Part shown: positions 9,280-17,747 of the stretch, one piece after another | Position numbering within the stretch: position 1 is the stretch's first letter | Layout of the letters: each line of letters opens with the position of its first letter | Origin: Occallatibacter gabretensis | GTDB lineage: Bacteria; Acidobacteriota; Terriglobia; Terriglobales; Acidobacteriaceae | Length of the DNA stretch: 64,000 bases | Direction: 5' to 3' | Assembly: GCF_001449115.1 (NCBI RefSeq) | Contig: NZ_LAIJ01000009.1 | Span: 2,176,114-2,240,113, forward strand | Made by a program: the position numbers and the translations under genes | Notes under the pieces: generated by a model | What the model was told of the DNA's origin: nothing | The model's input: only the letters and a program-made list of their open reading frames with translations | The model's database searches: none

Positions 9280-11277
9280 TTATGGTTTGAAGTCGACGCT
9301 GGTCCAGAGTGGGGCGGGTGAGTAGACGGAGCCGGCGGCGACGGTGCGCCAGACTTTGCGGGTGTTGTGGATGTCGGCTAACGGGTCGGCGTCGAGGATG
9401 AGGACGTCGGCGCGCTTGCCGGGCTCGATGGAGCCGGATTCGTTTTGGACGCCGAGGGCTTTGGCGGCGACTATGGTGGCGGATTGCAGGGCCTGAAGCG
9501 ATGTGAAGCCGGCCTGGACGTAAATTTCAAGCTCACGATGCAGCGAGTAGCCGGGGATGGCTTGATCCGTGCCGGCGATGATGGGGATTCCGGCCTGGTG
9601 GAGTGTGCGCAGCGTGGCTATGAAGGCGGCCCAGCGGGCTTTTGCGAGGTCGGGGTTTGCGGCGGGCGGTGAGTCGAGGGCTTCGCGGAGCTGGGGCGCG
9701 ACGTGATCGATGCCGGGCTCGAGCTGATTGAGCGGCTCAGTGTGCATGAAGGTTTCAAAGAGCGCCATGGTGGGGTCGAGAACGGTGTAGTGCGTCTTGA
9801 ATGTGGTGATGAGATCGCGGGCGCGCGGGCTGTCGAGATCGAGGATGGGCGGCTTGGTGCGGTCGGGCTTGCCGTCAAGGCCGACTGGCTGGTGGGTGAA
9901 GTAGGGCATCTCGTACTGTATGTGGTTGATCTGATCCATGCCGTCGTTGACGCCTTCGATGGCGGTCATGCCGTCAGGAATGTGGCCGGTGACGGTGAGG
10001 CCGAGCGAGTGGGCGCGGGCGGTGATGGCCTTGAGCACATTGGGCTGCATAGAGCTGTAGATTTTGATCTGGCGCGCTCCGGCAGCTTTGTACTTATCGA
10101 CTAAAGCAATGCCTTCTGCGGGTGTGGCTGCGATGACTGCGCCGAGGGACACGGGGCCGGGGCCGTCGATGATGCCGGCGAAATCAAGATGCGGGCCGAT
10201 GGCGGGGTTGTCTTTGCGGTCAAGCTCAGTGTGAAGCGTGGTGATGAAGTTGAATTCGTTGCCGACGTCGCGGACGCTGGTGACGCCGGAGGCGAGATAG
10301 ATGGGGCCCCACTCAACCTGCTCGTAGTGGGCGTGCATGTCCCAGAGGCCGGGGATGGCGTATTTGCCGGAGGCGTCGAGGATGGTGGTGTCGCTTGGAA
10401 TGCGGATTTTGGAGCGTGAACCGGCGGCTGTGATGACGCCGTCTTCGATGAGGATGACGGAATCGGGGATGGGGGCGTTGCCGTTGGTGTTTTCTAGCGT
10501 GGCACCGGTGATGGCGAGGCGCTGCGCAGGTGCGACGCGGGCTGAGGCTGTGAGCTTCGCGAGGGCGCCGAGGTTGGCCTGGACGGCGGCGGAGATGAAC
10601 TGGTCGAGTGAGGATTCGTAGGGCTCGCGGGCGGCTTCGAAGTGGTCGAATTCGGCATCGGTGGAGACGAGTGCGACGAGGTTGCGGGAATCGTCGAGCC
10701 AGAGGGATTCCTGGCCCCAGATGAGGCCGGCTACGGTGTAGCCGTGAGCGGCGGTTCCGTTGATGGTGATGGTGGCGGAGGGTTCGATGTGAACTTTGGA
10801 TGCGGCGGGGTAGACGGTGAATTCGGTGGGCTTGTTGTTGGCGAGCCACCAGCGCATCATTTGTTCCTGCATGGCGACGGGTGAGTAGCCGTCGGTGATG
10901 AACCATTTGCCCTGCGGTGTGACGGTTTGGGATTTTCCGCTGAGGGTGATGTTGATGGTGTTTTCCTGGACGGAGAGCTGATCGTCCATGGCGGATTCGC
11001 GGGCGGATCGGCCCTTTGCGGAGTAGCTGATGGGCGCGAGGGTGGAGGAGCTTGCTGTGAAGCTGGTTTCTAGCGGGACTTTAGAGCCGCGGTCGGTGAA
11101 GAGGAAGTGCGAGGTGAGAGTGTAGGTGTCGCCGGTAGCGGCGATGGAGTAAGTTTCCTTGCCGATTGCTTTGGCGAATTTGTGGAGGATGAAGGTGCCG
11201 GAGGTGGCGGGCTGCTGGGAGTAGGCGGCTGCAACGAAGAGCAAGACGAGGAATGCAGCATGACTGCGTTTGAACAT
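9280..11277 (-). CDS. Secreted amidohydrolase-family protein
   Basis: A 665-residue protein with a signal peptide (residues 1 to about 20, ending AAAYS). An N-terminal region of about 235 residues is rich in beta strands and has no clear family. It is followed by an amidohydrolase barrel: DMHAHYE (the HxH metal site), IKIYSS, TGHIPDG and AGTDQAIPG supply the expected Lys, His and Asp. The C-terminal EPGKRADVLILDADPL is typical of imidazolonepropionase-like amidohydrolases. The substrate is unknown. The Shine-Dalgarno GGAGGG lies inside a perfect hairpin (11279-11308 region), described separately. Confidence 0.88.
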   Translation of the reverse strand: MFKRSHAAFLVLLFVAAAYSQQPATSGTFILHKFAKAIGKETYSIAATGDTYTLTSHFLFTDRGSKVPLETSFTASSSTLAPISYSAKGRSARESAMDDQLSVQENTINITLSGKSQTVTPQGKWFITDGYSPVAMQEQMMRWWLANNKPTEFTVYPAASKVHIEPSATITINGTAAHGYTVAGLIWGQESLWLDDSRNLVALVSTDAEFDHFEAAREPYESSLDQFISAAVQANLGALAKLTASARVAPAQRLAITGATLENTNGNAPIPDSVILIEDGVITAAGSRSKIRIPSDTTILDASGKYAIPGLWDMHAHYEQVEWGPIYLASGVTSVRDVGNEFNFITTLHTELDRKDNPAIGPHLDFAGIIDGPGPVSLGAVIAATPAEGIALVDKYKAAGARQIKIYSSMQPNVLKAITARAHSLGLTVTGHIPDGMTAIEGVNDGMDQINHIQYEMPYFTHQPVGLDGKPDRTKPPILDLDSPRARDLITTFKTHYTVLDPTMALFETFMHTEPLNQLEPGIDHVAPQLREALDSPPAANPDLAKARWAAFIATLRTLHQAGIPIIAGTDQAIPGYSLHRELEIYVQAGFTSLQALQSATIVAAKALGVQNESGSIEPGKRADVLILDADPLADIHNTRKVWRTVAAGSVYSPAPLWTSVDFKP

Positions 11278-11278
11278 G

Positions 11279-11308
11279 AAAAATCCCTCCGGTGTGCTGG
11301 AGGGATTT
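11279..11308 (-). promoter_or_regulatory. Hairpin that contains the ribosome-binding site of the amidohydrolase gene
   Basis: On the minus strand AAAATCCCTCC is followed by an 8-base loop and GGAGGGATTTT, giving a perfect 11-bp stem that ends a few bases before the ATG at 11277. The 3' arm carries the only good Shine-Dalgarno sequence of that gene. If the leader folds this way the site would be hidden, which suggests translational control. No protein or ligand can be named. Confidence 0.55.
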
Positions 11309-11336
11309 TATCGGATGGGACGCTATGCTGGTTTGC

Positions 11337-11822
11337 ATGGAACAGGCTAAGGCAGTTGCATCGATATTGAGCCAGTACCGTGCTTCGCTTGCCATGCTGC
11401 GGCAGGCGATTGAGTTGTGTCCGGAAGATCTTTGGCGCGATACGCAGTATCGCAATCGATACTGGCACATTGCGTATCACACGCTCTTTTATGCGCACTT
11501 GTATGTGAATGCGTCAGAGGCTGAGTTCGAGCCGTGGTCCAAGCACCGCGCTGAATGCCGCATGCTGGGCGGAGAGATTGAGGGGATTGAGGCTTATTCG
11601 AAGAGTGAGTTGCTGGAGTATCTGCTGATTTGCCTCGCGGAGATTGAAGACAATGTTCCGAAGGTGGCGCTGGATGGACCGTCGGGCTTTGGCTGGTTGC
11701 CTTTTAGCCGACTTGAGGCGCATATCTACAATATTGGCCACATACACCAGCACACCGGGCAGCTTGGGGAGCGGCTGCGGACGGTGTGCGATGTCGGAAT
11801 CAAGTGGGTTGGGCGGGGCTGA
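11337..11822 (+). CDS. DinB-superfamily protein
   Basis: A 161-residue protein with the four-helix DinB/YfiT-like fold. Its characteristic His-rich helices are visible: HIAYHTLFYAHLY near residue 42 and HIHQHTGQLGERLR near the C-terminus, which would supply the three His ligands of the usual metal site. Members include thiol transferases and damage-induced proteins of unknown activity. I chose ATG 11337 (MEQAKAV); an in-frame ATG 12 bases upstream is also possible. It is transcribed divergently from the secreted amidohydrolase. Confidence 0.75.
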   Translation: MEQAKAVASILSQYRASLAMLRQAIELCPEDLWRDTQYRNRYWHIAYHTLFYAHLYVNASEAEFEPWSKHRAECRMLGGEIEGIEAYSKSELLEYLLICLAEIEDNVPKVALDGPSGFGWLPFSRLEAHIYNIGHIHQHTGQLGERLRTVCDVGIKWVGRG

Positions 11823-11829
11823 GGCAGTG

Positions 11830-11917
11830 TCTGACGAACCAAAGGATGTGTTTGTCGGGACAAAAGCATCCCCCCGGGGGCTAAAGCCGTGCCCTGTTAC
11901 GAAGCACATTCGTCAGA
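11830..11917. repeat. 88-bp hairpin element with 9-bp terminal inverted repeats
   Basis: Bounded by TCTGACGAA (11830-11838) and its exact complement TTCGTCAGA (11909-11917). Nested pairing continues inside (ATGTG/CACAT), with CCCCCCGGGGGCTAAAG near the centre. It fills the gap between the convergent dinB-like gene and fabI, so it may act as a two-way terminator or be a small miniature element. Confidence 0.6.
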
Positions 11918-11919
11918 CT

Positions 11920-12687
11920 CTAAAAGCCCATGATGTTGAAGCCGCAGTCTACGTAGATGGTTTCGCCGGTGACGGCAGAGGCTAGCGAGCTGGCGAGGAA
12001 CAAAGCTGTGCCGCCGACTTCGGATTGATCGACGTTGCGGTGGAGCGGGGAGCGCTCGACCTGTGCGCTGCGCATGGTGCTGAGATCGCCGACGCCGCGG
12101 GCGGCGAGTGTGTTGATGGGGCCGGCGGAGATGGCGTTGACGCGGATGTTTTTTGCGCCGAGCTCGTAGGCGAGGTAGCGGACGGTGGCCTCAAGCGATG
12201 CCTTGGCGAGGGCCATGACGTTGTAGTGCGGGACGACGCGCTCCGAGGCGAGATAGGTGAGGGTGAGGATGGAACCGCCTTCGGTCATGAGCGGGGCGGC
12301 GGCGCGGCTGAGGGCGATGAGCGAGTAGACGCTGACTTCATGGGCGATGCGGAAGCCTTCGCGGGAGGTGTTGATGAACTCACCTTTGAGGTCGGCTGGC
12401 AGGGCGAAGGCGATGGCGTGAACGAGGATGTCGATTTTGCCGTGCTGTTCTTTGAGGGCGGCGAAGACGGAGTCGATCTCGGCGTCAACAGAGACATCGC
12501 ACTGGAAGCCGGTGGCTCCGGGCAGCTCGGCGATGAGGCCGTGGGCTTCGAGCTTCATGCGCTCGTTCTGGTAGCCGATGGCGAGGGTTGCGCCGGCGGC
12601 GTGGAGCTGCTGGGCGATTCCCCAGGCGATGGAGCGCTTGTTGGCCAGGCCGAAGACTACGGCTGTTTTTCCGTGCAGATCGATCAT
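11920..12687 (-). CDS. fabI: Enoyl-[acyl-carrier-protein] reductase (NADH), FabI type
   Basis: Catalyses the last reduction of each fatty-acid elongation cycle. The 255-residue short-chain dehydrogenase has GLANKRSIAWGIAQ (the FabI-type nucleotide-binding loop) at the N-terminus. The FabI catalytic pattern Y-x6-K appears as YNVMALAK, with an upstream Tyr in LTYLASERV. The C-terminal GETIYVDCGFNIMGF is also typical. Start at ATG 12687 with AAAGGA upstream; the open frame further 5' enters non-coding DNA next to repeat copy 2. FabI is the usual target of triclosan-type inhibitors. Confidence 0.95.
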   Translation of the reverse strand: MIDLHGKTAVVFGLANKRSIAWGIAQQLHAAGATLAIGYQNERMKLEAHGLIAELPGATGFQCDVSVDAEIDSVFAALKEQHGKIDILVHAIAFALPADLKGEFINTSREGFRIAHEVSVYSLIALSRAAAPLMTEGGSILTLTYLASERVVPHYNVMALAKASLEATVRYLAYELGAKNIRVNAISAGPINTLAARGVGDLSTMRSAQVERSPLHRNVDQSEVGGTALFLASSLASAVTGETIYVDCGFNIMGF

Positions 12688-12771
12688 TGTGGTCCTTTCG
12701 TTCGTGTTCAAGAATACCAGCCATATAAGGCCAGGAAATGGACCAAGGGACCGAGATAACGAGGGAACCAT

Positions 12772-12883
12772 AAAGGCAAAAACAACTGCAAGAACAACCG
12801 CAGGTCCTTCGACTCGTTTGGCGCAAAATGCGCCAAACTTCGCTCAGGATGACAAACGATATTTATCGTTCAGGATGACACTT
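12772..12883. repeat. Dispersed structured repeat, copy 2
   Basis: Second copy of the element at 4811-4965. It has the A-rich lead, CCGCAGGTCCTTCGACTCG, a perfect 10-bp hairpin with 3-base loop (GTTTGGCGCA at 12816-12825, complement at 12829-12838) and TTCGCTCAGGATGAC. A second small hairpin (AACGAT/ATCGTT) follows and is flanked by a repeat of TCAGGATGACA. It lies between fabI and murI. Confidence 0.8.
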
Positions 12884-12919
12884 GCTTGCTAGAAGGAGAG
12901 CGAGGTTTCGTCGTCACGC

Positions 12920-13780
12920 TCAACCGCCGAGGTCTACTAATTCGACTTTGCCGGTGGGGCAGCCGAGGAAGCGGGAGCCCAGGCGTTCGAATTTTTCTAC
13001 GGAATCGGTGGCGAAACAGTGGACGTCGGCTGGGCAGTCTTCCCAGGTTTCCAAAACCGGAAGACCTGGGGCACCCATGTCTTTTGTGTCGAAGAGATGC
13101 ACGGCCTGTGCGGCGGTGGCTTCGGCGGAGTCGATGACCTTCATGCCGACGGGGACGATTTGTTCGATGAGGGGGCGCAGAAGCGGGTAATGCGTGCAGC
13201 CGAGGACGAGGGTGTCTGGATGAAGGTGCGCGGCAGCGGCGTCCTTGAGCAGCTCGTCGAGATAAATGCGGATGACTTGCTCGGTGACCGAGTGCCTTGG
13301 CGAGTCTCCGGTCCAGCCTTCTTCGACGAGCGGGACGAGGAGCGGGCAGGCTTTTTCGAGGGCGTGAAGGCCGAGGGCCTGACAGGCTGCGGCGTAGGCG
13401 TGGCTCCGCACGGTGGCGTCTGTGGCGATGACGAGGACGTCTCCCGTGCGCGATGCGGCGCGGGCGGCCTGTGCGCCGGGCTGAATGACGCCGAGGACGG
13501 GGACGGGCACGGCTTCCTGAATGGCGTCGAGGGCGAGTGCGGAGGCGGTATTGCAGGCGATGACGAGGTATTGCGCGCCCTGCTCGTTGACGAGGAATTG
13601 AGCCGACTCGGCGGCGAATTTCGCGATTGTACGGCGGGATTTGGAGCCGTAGGGAAGGCGGGCTGTGTCGCCGAGGAAGGTGTAGTGTGCCTGAGGGATA
13701 TGCGTGAGGAGGGCGCGGAGAACGGTGAGTCCGCCGAAGCCGGAGTCGAAAACTCCAATTCTTTTATTGGTCTTGGGCAT
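12920..13780 (-). CDS. murI: Glutamate racemase
   Basis: Makes D-glutamate for peptidoglycan. The 286-residue product has the substrate and catalytic motifs FDSGFGG near the N-terminus, the first catalytic Cys in IACNTASA and the second in LGCTHYPLL. Start at ATG 13780, which overlaps the end of the GerMN gene by 17 bases, so it is probably translated from the same message as the amidase and GerMN genes. Near the C-terminus the segment around MGAPGLPVLETWEDCP is encoded by a REP-like hairpin (13042-13070), an unusual in-frame structure. Confidence 0.95.
   Translation of the reverse strand: MPKTNKRIGVFDSGFGGLTVLRALLTHIPQAHYTFLGDTARLPYGSKSRRTIAKFAAESAQFLVNEQGAQYLVIACNTASALALDAIQEAVPVPVLGVIQPGAQAARAASRTGDVLVIATDATVRSHAYAAACQALGLHALEKACPLLVPLVEEGWTGDSPRHSVTEQVIRIYLDELLKDAAAAHLHPDTLVLGCTHYPLLRPLIEQIVPVGMKVIDSAEATAAQAVHLFDTKDMGAPGLPVLETWEDCPADVHCFATDSVEKFERLGSRFLGCPTGKVELVDLGG
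13042..13076. repeat. REP-like hairpin read through by murI
   Basis: CCCAGGTTTCC (13042-13052), a 6-base loop, GGAA, one unpaired G, and ACCTGGG (13064-13070), followed by GCACCC. The same GGGGCACCC ending follows module 2 of repeat copies 1 and 3 and the element near 44923. Here it is inside coding sequence and stays in frame. Confidence 0.55.
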
Positions 13781-14447
13781 TGTTCGTGCTTTGGATGGCA
13801 TCGGCCACGAGGTAGGTGCGGGTGAGGTCGGCGTGGCCTGCGAGGGTGGGGCGTGGCTGGCCATCGACGAGGAAGCGGACCTCTGTGACATGAGGCAGGT
13901 TGGCGTGGATGGTGCGGCAGATAGAGAGGACGGTGAGGGTTTCGGTCTCAAGGCCCGAAGGATGACTGGCGACGAAGCTGCCGGCCAGGTTGACGACGGC
14001 TAGCTGTGTGCTGGCGGCGTAACTTCCTTCGGGGTTTTCCATGACGGCTTCGGGGTTGGCCATGGCCGACCCTGAAGCGGGCAGCAGGAAGACCTGCTGG
14101 ACTGGAAGCACCTGATTGGGTCCGGTTGCGCTGGGGACGGGGTGGTTGGCGTCCGGCGTGGCATAGATTTCAAGCAGCTTGCCGAGGATGGCGCGGATGC
14201 GGGCGCCGTCTTCGGCGGGCAGCGGCAGGGAGTAGACCTGGTCGCGGAGGCCGTTGTCGTCGTCATTGGCTATGACGAGCGTGGCCTGGGCATTGGCGGC
14301 TACTGCGGGAGCCTTGGTGGGTGCGGCGTCGTGTCCCTGGATCATCTCCTGGTGAGCGCGCTCACGCATGTGCCACAACGTTGCGCCCATTCCTATAGAG
14401 GCGAGAACGAGGACGATGAGGAGGATGGTCTGGTAGCGGGGAATCAA
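13764..14447 (-). CDS. GerMN-domain membrane-anchored protein
   Basis: A 227-residue protein with one N-terminal membrane helix (IPRYQTILLIVLVLASIGMG) and a GerMN domain in the C-terminal half (LAVVNLAGSF, then LTVLSICRTI, then VRFLVDGQP). GerMN domains occur in spore germination and cell-envelope lipoproteins; this organism is not expected to form spores, so an envelope role is likelier. I chose TTG 14447, which overlaps the amidase stop as TTGA and has GGAGG 10 bases upstream. An in-frame ATG at 14486 is possible but lies within the amidase gene. The middle of an amidase-GerMN-murI operon. Confidence 0.8.
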   Translation of the reverse strand: MIPRYQTILLIVLVLASIGMGATLWHMRERAHQEMIQGHDAAPTKAPAVAANAQATLVIANDDDNGLRDQVYSLPLPAEDGARIRAILGKLLEIYATPDANHPVPSATGPNQVLPVQQVFLLPASGSAMANPEAVMENPEGSYAASTQLAVVNLAGSFVASHPSGLETETLTVLSICRTIHANLPHVTEVRFLVDGQPRPTLAGHADLTRTYLVADAIQSTNNAQDQ

Positions 14448-15250
14448 GGCTGTGCGGCCTCCGTTTTCCCATCGGAAGTCTTCCACTGCAGGAGCGCGGC
14501 GGCGATGATCTGGGCGATACGGGACTGGTAGTCGGCGTTGCCGGGCTCAGAGACAATTTTGTGGCCGGTGTCGCGCTCGGGCGCGAGCTCAAGGACGACG
14601 GCTGGGCAGGTCATGCTGTCGATGCCGGGCAGGGTGGTGCGGCTGAGCGTGACGTTGATGTCGGCCTGGCTGAAGGCGGAGTTCAGCACTCCAGCGAGAG
14701 CGAGCGAGCGGGAGACTGCGAGGGACTGAGCGGTCTTCCAGGCGGTGAAGTGCGCTGCGGACTGGGCGGGCGTGAGCGATGAGGTGAAGATGTGTACGCC
14801 GTAACCGGATTCGGCGGCATGGAGGCTGATGCAGGCCTGGGCGTTGGCGCGGTTGGCTGTCTCAGCGCGCTCGATGGGCGAAAGGGTGCGATCCTGCTCG
14901 CGGGTGGTGATGACCTGCATGCCGCGCGCGGCAAGGAGCGAGCGCAGGCGAACGCTGAAGGCCAGGTCAACGGCCTTCTCATCCTGGCTGTCTATGAGCT
15001 TGCCGCCGAGATCATCTCCGCCGTGGGCTGCGTCAAGTACGACTACGAAGCGTGGAGGCGCGGGAACGGGCGCGACGGGAACGGAAGGCGCGGGTGACTG
15101 GACAGGAGCCGGGGCAGGAGACTGGACGGGAGGCTGCGAAGGGGATTGGGCGAGGAGCGAAGCGGTTGCGCAGAGAAACGCAAGAATGCCCAAGCGGCTG
15201 CGATATGGCTTGCGGTTGCGGCGCGCGCTGTGAAGGTGGGAGGTTGCCAT
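14444..15250 (-). CDS. N-acetylmuramoyl-L-alanine amidase (Amidase_3 type), secreted
   Basis: Zn2+ amidase that cleaves the bond between MurNAc and the peptide in peptidoglycan. The 268-residue product has a signal sequence (about residues 15-38), a Pro/Ala/Ser-rich linker and a catalytic domain from about residue 70. Zn ligands and the catalytic Glu are visible: VVLDAAHGGDDLG, Glu in DEKAVDLAFS, His in ISLHAAES and Glu in VVLELAPE. The first motif reads AAHGG where the family usually has PGHGG. Start at ATG 15250; an in-frame ATG three codons upstream is possible. First gene of the amidase-GerMN-murI operon. Confidence 0.88.
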   Translation of the reverse strand: MATSHLHSARRNRKPYRSRLGILAFLCATASLLAQSPSQPPVQSPAPAPVQSPAPSVPVAPVPAPPRFVVVLDAAHGGDDLGGKLIDSQDEKAVDLAFSVRLRSLLAARGMQVITTREQDRTLSPIERAETANRANAQACISLHAAESGYGVHIFTSSLTPAQSAAHFTAWKTAQSLAVSRSLALAGVLNSAFSQADINVTLSRTTLPGIDSMTCPAVVLELAPERDTGHKIVSEPGNADYQSRIAQIIAAALLQWKTSDGKTEAAQP

Positions 15251-15428
15251 CAGATACAAGGAAATTAAGAGGAAGCTCTACGCAGATTGGTAATTCAGAT
15301 TTCAGGCTCGATTGTATCTCAGAGAAAATCAGATAACGTCTGGTGTTGTTCGAGCGTCCAACTTTAAGTAGTGTGCCTCGTGCTACTATCACGATCACGT
15401 CCCCGCGGCTGTTTCCCGGTTCAGCGGT

Positions 15429-16538
15429 ATGAGAACAATAACAAGCTCGATTTCGACTTTCGGCCAGTGTCTCTCCTTGTCAAAGCTTCTCGTCTCCGGA
15501 CGAGTGGGGAGAGTTGCTGCGCCGGTCTTGCTGGCTGCGTGCTGGCTTGCTGCCGCCGGTCCGGTTGCGATTTACGGGCAGGATGATCCTCTGAACAAAA
15601 TTCATGTGACCCCTCCGCCGGCTTCAGCGCCCGCCAATGGTGCGCCTGCGGGGGCGGAAGCTCCTGCAGCCTCAGGCAAAGATGCGACCAAGGCGCGTCC
15701 GGGCGGGGTAATCCGGATGAATGTGAACCTGGTGCTGGTCCCTGTGACGGTGACGGACCCGATGAACCGGCTGGTGACGGGGCTGGAGAAGGACGACTTC
15801 AGGCTTTACGAGAACAATACCGAGCAGAAGATCAAGAATTTTGCCAGCGAGGACGCACCGGTTTCGATCGGCATTATCTTTGACCTTTCGGGATCAATGA
15901 CATCGAAGCTGGTTCGGGCGCGGGAGTCGATTCTGCAGTTCATCAAGACGGCGAACCCGCAGGACGAGTTTTTTGTGATCGGGTTCAATGACCGGCCGGA
16001 GCTGATTGAGGACTTCACCAGTTCCGTGGAAGACATTGAGGCCCGGCTGGCGACGGTGAAAAGCGGGCACAGGACGGCGCTGCTGGATGCAATCTACTAC
16101 GGTGTGGCCAAGATGAAGGACGCGCGGCAGGAGCGAAAGGCGCTGTTGGTGGTTTCCGATGGCGGCGACAACCGCTCGCGCTACACGGAAGGCGAAGTGA
16201 AGTCGCAGGTGCGCGAGTCTGATACGGAGATTTATTCGATCGGCATTTTTGATAACTATGCGGCCACGCCGGAAGAGCGCACGGGCCCGATTCTGCTGAA
16301 CGAGCTGTGCGAGGAGACGGGTGGGAGAATGTTCCGCGTGGACGATCTCTCCGAGATGGGAGACATTGCGGAGAAGATCTCTACCGAGCTGCGAAACCAG
16401 TACGTGATTGGATATACGCCCAAGGATCTACAACATGACGGTAAGTGGCGTAAAGTGAAGGTGAAGCTGACTCCGCCGCAGGGGTTGCCACCTCTGACGG
16501 TCCACGCACGTACGGGCTACTATGCGCCATTGCAGTAG
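15429..16538 (+). CDS. Secreted VWA-domain protein (acidobacterial VWFA-related type), copy A
   Basis: A 369-residue exported protein: a long N-region, a hydrophobic segment at about residues 28-48 and a Pro/Ala-rich linker, then the acidobacterial module. VNLVLVPVTVTD and LEKDDFRLYENN precede a von Willebrand A domain with the metal site DLSGS and VVSDGGDN. The C-terminal ELRNQYVIGYTP and ARTGYYAP are hallmarks of this lineage-specific family. Its function is unknown; VWA domains usually bind proteins. It overlaps the next VWA gene by 17 bases, so the pair is coupled. Confidence 0.88.
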   Translation: MRTITSSISTFGQCLSLSKLLVSGRVGRVAAPVLLAACWLAAAGPVAIYGQDDPLNKIHVTPPPASAPANGAPAGAEAPAASGKDATKARPGGVIRMNVNLVLVPVTVTDPMNRLVTGLEKDDFRLYENNTEQKIKNFASEDAPVSIGIIFDLSGSMTSKLVRARESILQFIKTANPQDEFFVIGFNDRPELIEDFTSSVEDIEARLATVKSGHRTALLDAIYYGVAKMKDARQERKALLVVSDGGDNRSRYTEGEVKSQVRESDTEIYSIGIFDNYAATPEERTGPILLNELCEETGGRMFRVDDLSEMGDIAEKISTELRNQYVIGYTPKDLQHDGKWRKVKVKLTPPQGLPPLTVHARTGYYAPLQ

Positions 16539-17595
16539 AGCAATATTTACAACCATTTTTCTTGCAGGCGCTGTGGTTTTCGCGGCGGCGCAGAACAATC
16601 CCGCATCTGGGCCTGCCCAGAGCCCGGGCCAGGCTCCGCCGGCGGCGGATCGCGATCCCGTGCGCTCGCCGGACGGCAATGCCGCACCGCCCCCCTCTGC
16701 CGCTGAAGTGGAAAAAAACGGCGGCGGCTTCATCATGCACACGGATGTGGAAGAGGTGGTGATGTACGCCACTGTGCTGAGAGGCAACCAGATGGTACAG
16801 GACCTGAAGAAAGAGGATTTTCAGGTTTTTGAGGACGGGGCCAAGCAGAACATTCTCAGCTTTCAGCACACGGACCTGCCGGTATCGATCGGGCTGGTGG
16901 TGGATAACTCCGGCTCGATGTCGAAGAAACGGCCCTCCGTGAACAAGAGCGCGCTGGATTTGATCCAGGCGTCCAATCCGGCAGACGAAGCATTTGTGGT
17001 GAATTTCTCGGATGAGGCGTATATCGATCAGGAGTTCACGTCGGACGTGAACAGGCTGCGCGATGGATTAGGGCATATCGAATCGCGCGGCGGAACGGCA
17101 CTGTATGACGCGGTGGTGGCCTCGGCAGACAAGCTGGCGCAGGACGCGAAACGGCCCAAGCAGGTGCTGATCATCATTACGGACGGCGAGGATAATGCTT
17201 CCACGCTGAACCTGGAACAGACGATTCACCGCGTTCAGGAGCTGTCGGGGCCGGTGGTCTATACGATCGGACTGCTTTTTGGCGATGAGATGAGCCACGC
17301 GGAAGTGCGCCACGCCAAGCGAGCGCTGGAGATGCTTTCGGGCGAGACGGGCGGGATGGCGTTCTTTCCGAAGTCGATTGAGCAGATTGACCAGATTGCG
17401 GCGGAGGTGGCGCGGGATATTCGCAGCCAGTACACGATCGGGTATCACTCGACGAAACCGAGTACGCAGCAGGGCTTTCGGCGCGTGGATGTGACGGCCG
17501 CGGAGAAGGGTGAAGGTAAGCTGACGGTGCGGACGCGGACGGGGTACTTCCCGATGGTGAAGCCGGCGAAGAAGGCGGCGCAGGCGGGGAACTAG
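16522..17595 (+). CDS. Secreted VWA-domain protein (acidobacterial VWFA-related type), copy B
   Basis: A 357-residue paralogue of the preceding gene. It has a signal peptide (MRHCSRAIFTTIF to AAAQ), a Pro/Ala linker and the same module: LKKEDFQVFEDGAKQN, a complete MIDAS motif DNSGSMS, IITDGEDN, and the C-terminal RSQYTIGYHS and RTGYFPM. The start lies within the end of copy A. The two proteins probably form a pair at the cell surface or in the periplasm; this is inferred from the coupling alone. Confidence 0.88.
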   Translation: MRHCSRAIFTTIFLAGAVVFAAAQNNPASGPAQSPGQAPPAADRDPVRSPDGNAAPPPSAAEVEKNGGGFIMHTDVEEVVMYATVLRGNQMVQDLKKEDFQVFEDGAKQNILSFQHTDLPVSIGLVVDNSGSMSKKRPSVNKSALDLIQASNPADEAFVVNFSDEAYIDQEFTSDVNRLRDGLGHIESRGGTALYDAVVASADKLAQDAKRPKQVLIIITDGEDNASTLNLEQTIHRVQELSGPVVYTIGLLFGDEMSHAEVRHAKRALEMLSGETGGMAFFPKSIEQIDQIAAEVARDIRSQYTIGYHSTKPSTQQGFRRVDVTAAEKGEGKLTVRTRTGYFPMVKPAKKAAQAGN

Positions 17596-17747
17596 AGCGC
17601 GATACTTTTGCCAGTTGCTTCAGCAGCATTGAATGGCATATATCGCAATTTAAGGCTACATTCCCACCATTAGCTGCTGAGTCAGAGTCTGTTTCTTTTG
17701 AGCGCGATAGACTGAAAGTGACAACCTTACTGGAGCCATACTTTTTC

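Noticed and set aside
12025..12759. 244-residue Gly/Asp/Val-rich frame opposite fabI
   Set aside because: It is the mirror frame of fabI with typical shadow composition and no ribosome site; fabI is certain.
17593..17709. GAGCGCGATA direct repeat around the end of VWA copy B and the next gene
   Set aside because: Only ten bases and two copies; too short to claim an attachment site or insertion footprint.
17596..17747. SAM riboswitch in front of the transsulfuration gene
   Set aside because: No conserved SAM-I or SAM-II core sequence or stem arrangement could be found.
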